Origin: Rhodococcus oxybenzonivorans | GTDB taxonomy: Bacteria > Actinomycetota > Actinomycetes > Mycobacteriales > Mycobacteriaceae | DNA length: 64,000 bases | NCBI RefSeq assembly: GCF_003130705.1 | Contig: NZ_CP021354.1 | Location: 3,162,001-3,226,000, forward strand | Direction: 5' to 3' | Shown here: piece by piece, positions 62,875 to 64,000 of the stretch | Layout: every line of letters begins with the position of its first letter | Numbering within the stretch: the stretch's first letter is position 1 | Translations under genes and position numbers: made by a program | Notes under the pieces: generated by a model | Database searches by the model: none | What the model was told of the DNA's origin: nothing | What the model saw: only the letters and a program-made list of their open reading frames with translations

Positions 62875-63366
62875 GTGCACGCCGAACGCTTCCACCCCCT
62901 GATCTCCGCGGAGCCGAAATTCGTGATCGGGGAGGTGCAATCGCGCACCCAGGTGCTGGCCACCCTGCCCGAACGCTCCCGAGCGGCCGCGGTGGCCCTG
63001 GAATCGGGTTCGCGCGCCGCCGGCGCGGGCACGGTGGACGTGCACCATGCCATCGACCAGGAACTGACGCGCCGCCGACTGGCGGTGATCGACGACGCCG
63101 CCGACCGGGTGCGGGCCGAGAGCGGCCGAGCGTCGGGCCTTGCCGTCGAGGGACTCGATGCGGTGACGGCGGCGCTGCGCGCCGGACAGGTCGGGACGCT
63201 CGTCATCGGCGATCTCGAGAACCGCACCGTGCTGGTCGGGGACACCCCGACCTGGGTGGCCACCAACGCCGACCAGCTGTCCGAAATAGGCTCGACCGTG
63301 GAAGTCACGCGGCGCGCAGATGTGACGCCCGCGGACGGTGGCGCGGCCCTGCTCCGATACACGTGA
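62875..63366 (+). CDS. C-terminal domain of baeRF/Rv2629-like protein (N-terminal domains missing)
   Basis: 163-residue protein starting HAERFHPLISAEPKFVIGEV and including RLAVIDDAADRVRAES, GLDAVTAALRAGQVGTLVIGD and NRTVLVGDTPTWVATN. This corresponds to the last domain of the bacterial archaeo-eukaryotic release-factor-like family (Rv2629), whose full members are more than twice as long. A GTG start with GGAGAAG before it makes it a free-standing gene. It could be a truncated paralogue or an independent module. Its stop overlaps the next GTG. Confidence 0.65.
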   Translation: MHAERFHPLISAEPKFVIGEVQSRTQVLATLPERSRAAAVALESGSRAAGAGTVDVHHAIDQELTRRRLAVIDDAADRVRAESGRASGLAVEGLDAVTAALRAGQVGTLVIGDLENRTVLVGDTPTWVATNADQLSEIGSTVEVTRRADVTPADGGAALLRYT

Positions 63367-64000
63367 GGGTGTTCCGCCGCCTTCGCACGTGGACGTCGGA
63401 CGCCGATCGCGGCACCGTCCTGATTCAGGCGGTCAAAGCGGCCACGGCCGCCGTCCTGGCATGGGTGCTGGCAGCCATGGTGTTCGCGCTGCCTCAGCCG
63501 TTCCTGGCGCCGTACGCGGCGGTGTTCATGATCGAGGCGACGGTGTCCCGCTCGCTGCGGGTGGCGGCCGAACAGCTCGCCGCCGTGTCCCTCGGGGTGG
63601 TGCTGGCCGCGGCCGTGGGAGCACTCGTCGACTCGATCACCGTCGGGGTCGGGATCGCGGTTCTGGTGGGCCTCCTCCTCGGACGCTGGCGCCGACTGGG
63701 TTCGAGCGGCATCTGGGTGGCCGTGACGGCACTGCTCATGGTGACGTACGGCGCCGCCGAGGACCCGGATGTGCTCGGCCTCCGCATCGTGGAGATCGCC
63801 CTCGGCGCGGCTACCGGGGTCGCGGTGAACGCCCTGTTCCTGCCGCCGCTGTATGTGAAGCGGTCACAGCGCGCGGTGACCGGGGTGGGGGTGACCGCCG
63901 CGAATCTGCTCGCCGAGGTGCCGGAGGAGCTGCGGGGCGGGGCCCGCGGCCGGGCAGCTTCGTGGAACGAGCGGTCGGCGCAGGTCCGCTCGCAACTCGA
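63363..64000 (+). CDS. FUSC-family membrane protein (3' end cut by window)
   Basis: The frame from GTG 63363 (overlapping the previous TGA) is open to the window end and reads VRVFRRLRTWTSDADRGT, then AVKAATAAVLAWVLAAMVF, FLAPYAAVFMIEATVSRSL, and GVAVNALFLPPLYVKR. The paired hydrophobic helices and the PPLYVK segment fit the N-terminal membrane half of FUSC/YccS-type exporters. About 212 residues are visible; the cytoplasmic half lies beyond the window. Confidence 0.75.
   Translation, partial: MRVFRRLRTWTSDADRGTVLIQAVKAATAAVLAWVLAAMVFALPQPFLAPYAAVFMIEATVSRSLRVAAEQLAAVSLGVVLAAAVGALVDSITVGVGIAVLVGLLLGRWRRLGSSGIWVAVTALLMVTYGAAEDPDVLGLRIVEIALGAATGVAVNALFLPPLYVKRSQRAVTGVGVTAANLLAEVPEELRGGARGRAASWNERSAQVRSQL

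Overview
The window is high-GC actinobacterial DNA, most likely from Rhodococcus or a close relative. The signs are GTG/TTG starts, dense ATGA/GTGA stop-start overlaps, an RsbW-SigF pair of mycobacterial/rhodococcal type, FprA-type ferredoxin reductase, α2β2-type acyl-CoA dehydrogenase pairs and a Pnkp-Hen1 locus. No rRNA, tRNA or CRISPR array was seen.

Bases 1-33,600 form a catabolic island that I read as a 1,8-cineole (monoterpene ether) degradation cluster. The anchor is a P450 at 4392-5603 that matches, from memory, P450cin (CYP176A1) almost throughout, including the diagnostic Asp241-Asn242 in place of the usual acid-Thr pair. It is followed by a ferredoxin/flavodoxin reductase and a flavodoxin, the same three-gene order as cinA-B-C. 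A divergent short-chain dehydrogenase is a good candidate for hydroxycineole oxidation. Downstream come a luciferase-like flavin monooxygenase with a flavin reductase, a second FAD monooxygenase, two cyclase-family hydrolases, an acyl-CoA synthetase, two acyl-CoA dehydrogenase pairs, an MHS transporter, a two-subunit CoA transferase, a FadB-like fusion, an enoyl-CoA hydratase and a thiolase. Together these could perform Baeyer-Villiger ring opening followed by CoA activation and β-oxidation. A biotin carboxylase system (carrier, biotin carboxylase and a pyruvate-carboxylase-type carboxyltransferase, plus a second carboxyltransferase cut by the window start) has an unusual active site: the carbamylated metal-binding lysine of the family is glutamate in both copies. 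A 16-bp inverted-repeat operator, roughly YCAAACRnnYGGTTGG, stands before six transcription units of the island, including the TetR gene itself and a ribBA gene, and so defines a probable TetR regulon.

Bases 33,600-41,200 are an eroded boundary: small remnants, an α/β-hydrolase with palindromic upstream sites, a small membrane protein, an orphan perfect CIRCE element, a RES-Xre toxin-antitoxin pair, a decayed IS21-type transposase and a GAF-regulator fragment.

Bases 41,200-64,000 look like ordinary chromosome: formate/nitrite-type channel, ATP-dependent DNA ligase, type II NADH dehydrogenase, SRPBCC protein, RNA-repair genes pnkp and hen1, a β-lactamase-fold lipoprotein without its catalytic residues, an immunity-like protein, small secreted proteins, methyltransferases, rsbW-sigF, then ATP-grasp, S15-type hydrolase, a baeRF C-terminal domain and the start of a FUSC protein. 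Between 45.9 and 56.1 kb I count nine probable single-base indels, most of them in short homopolymers and six of them in hen1-pnkp. This is either genuine decay or local sequence error.
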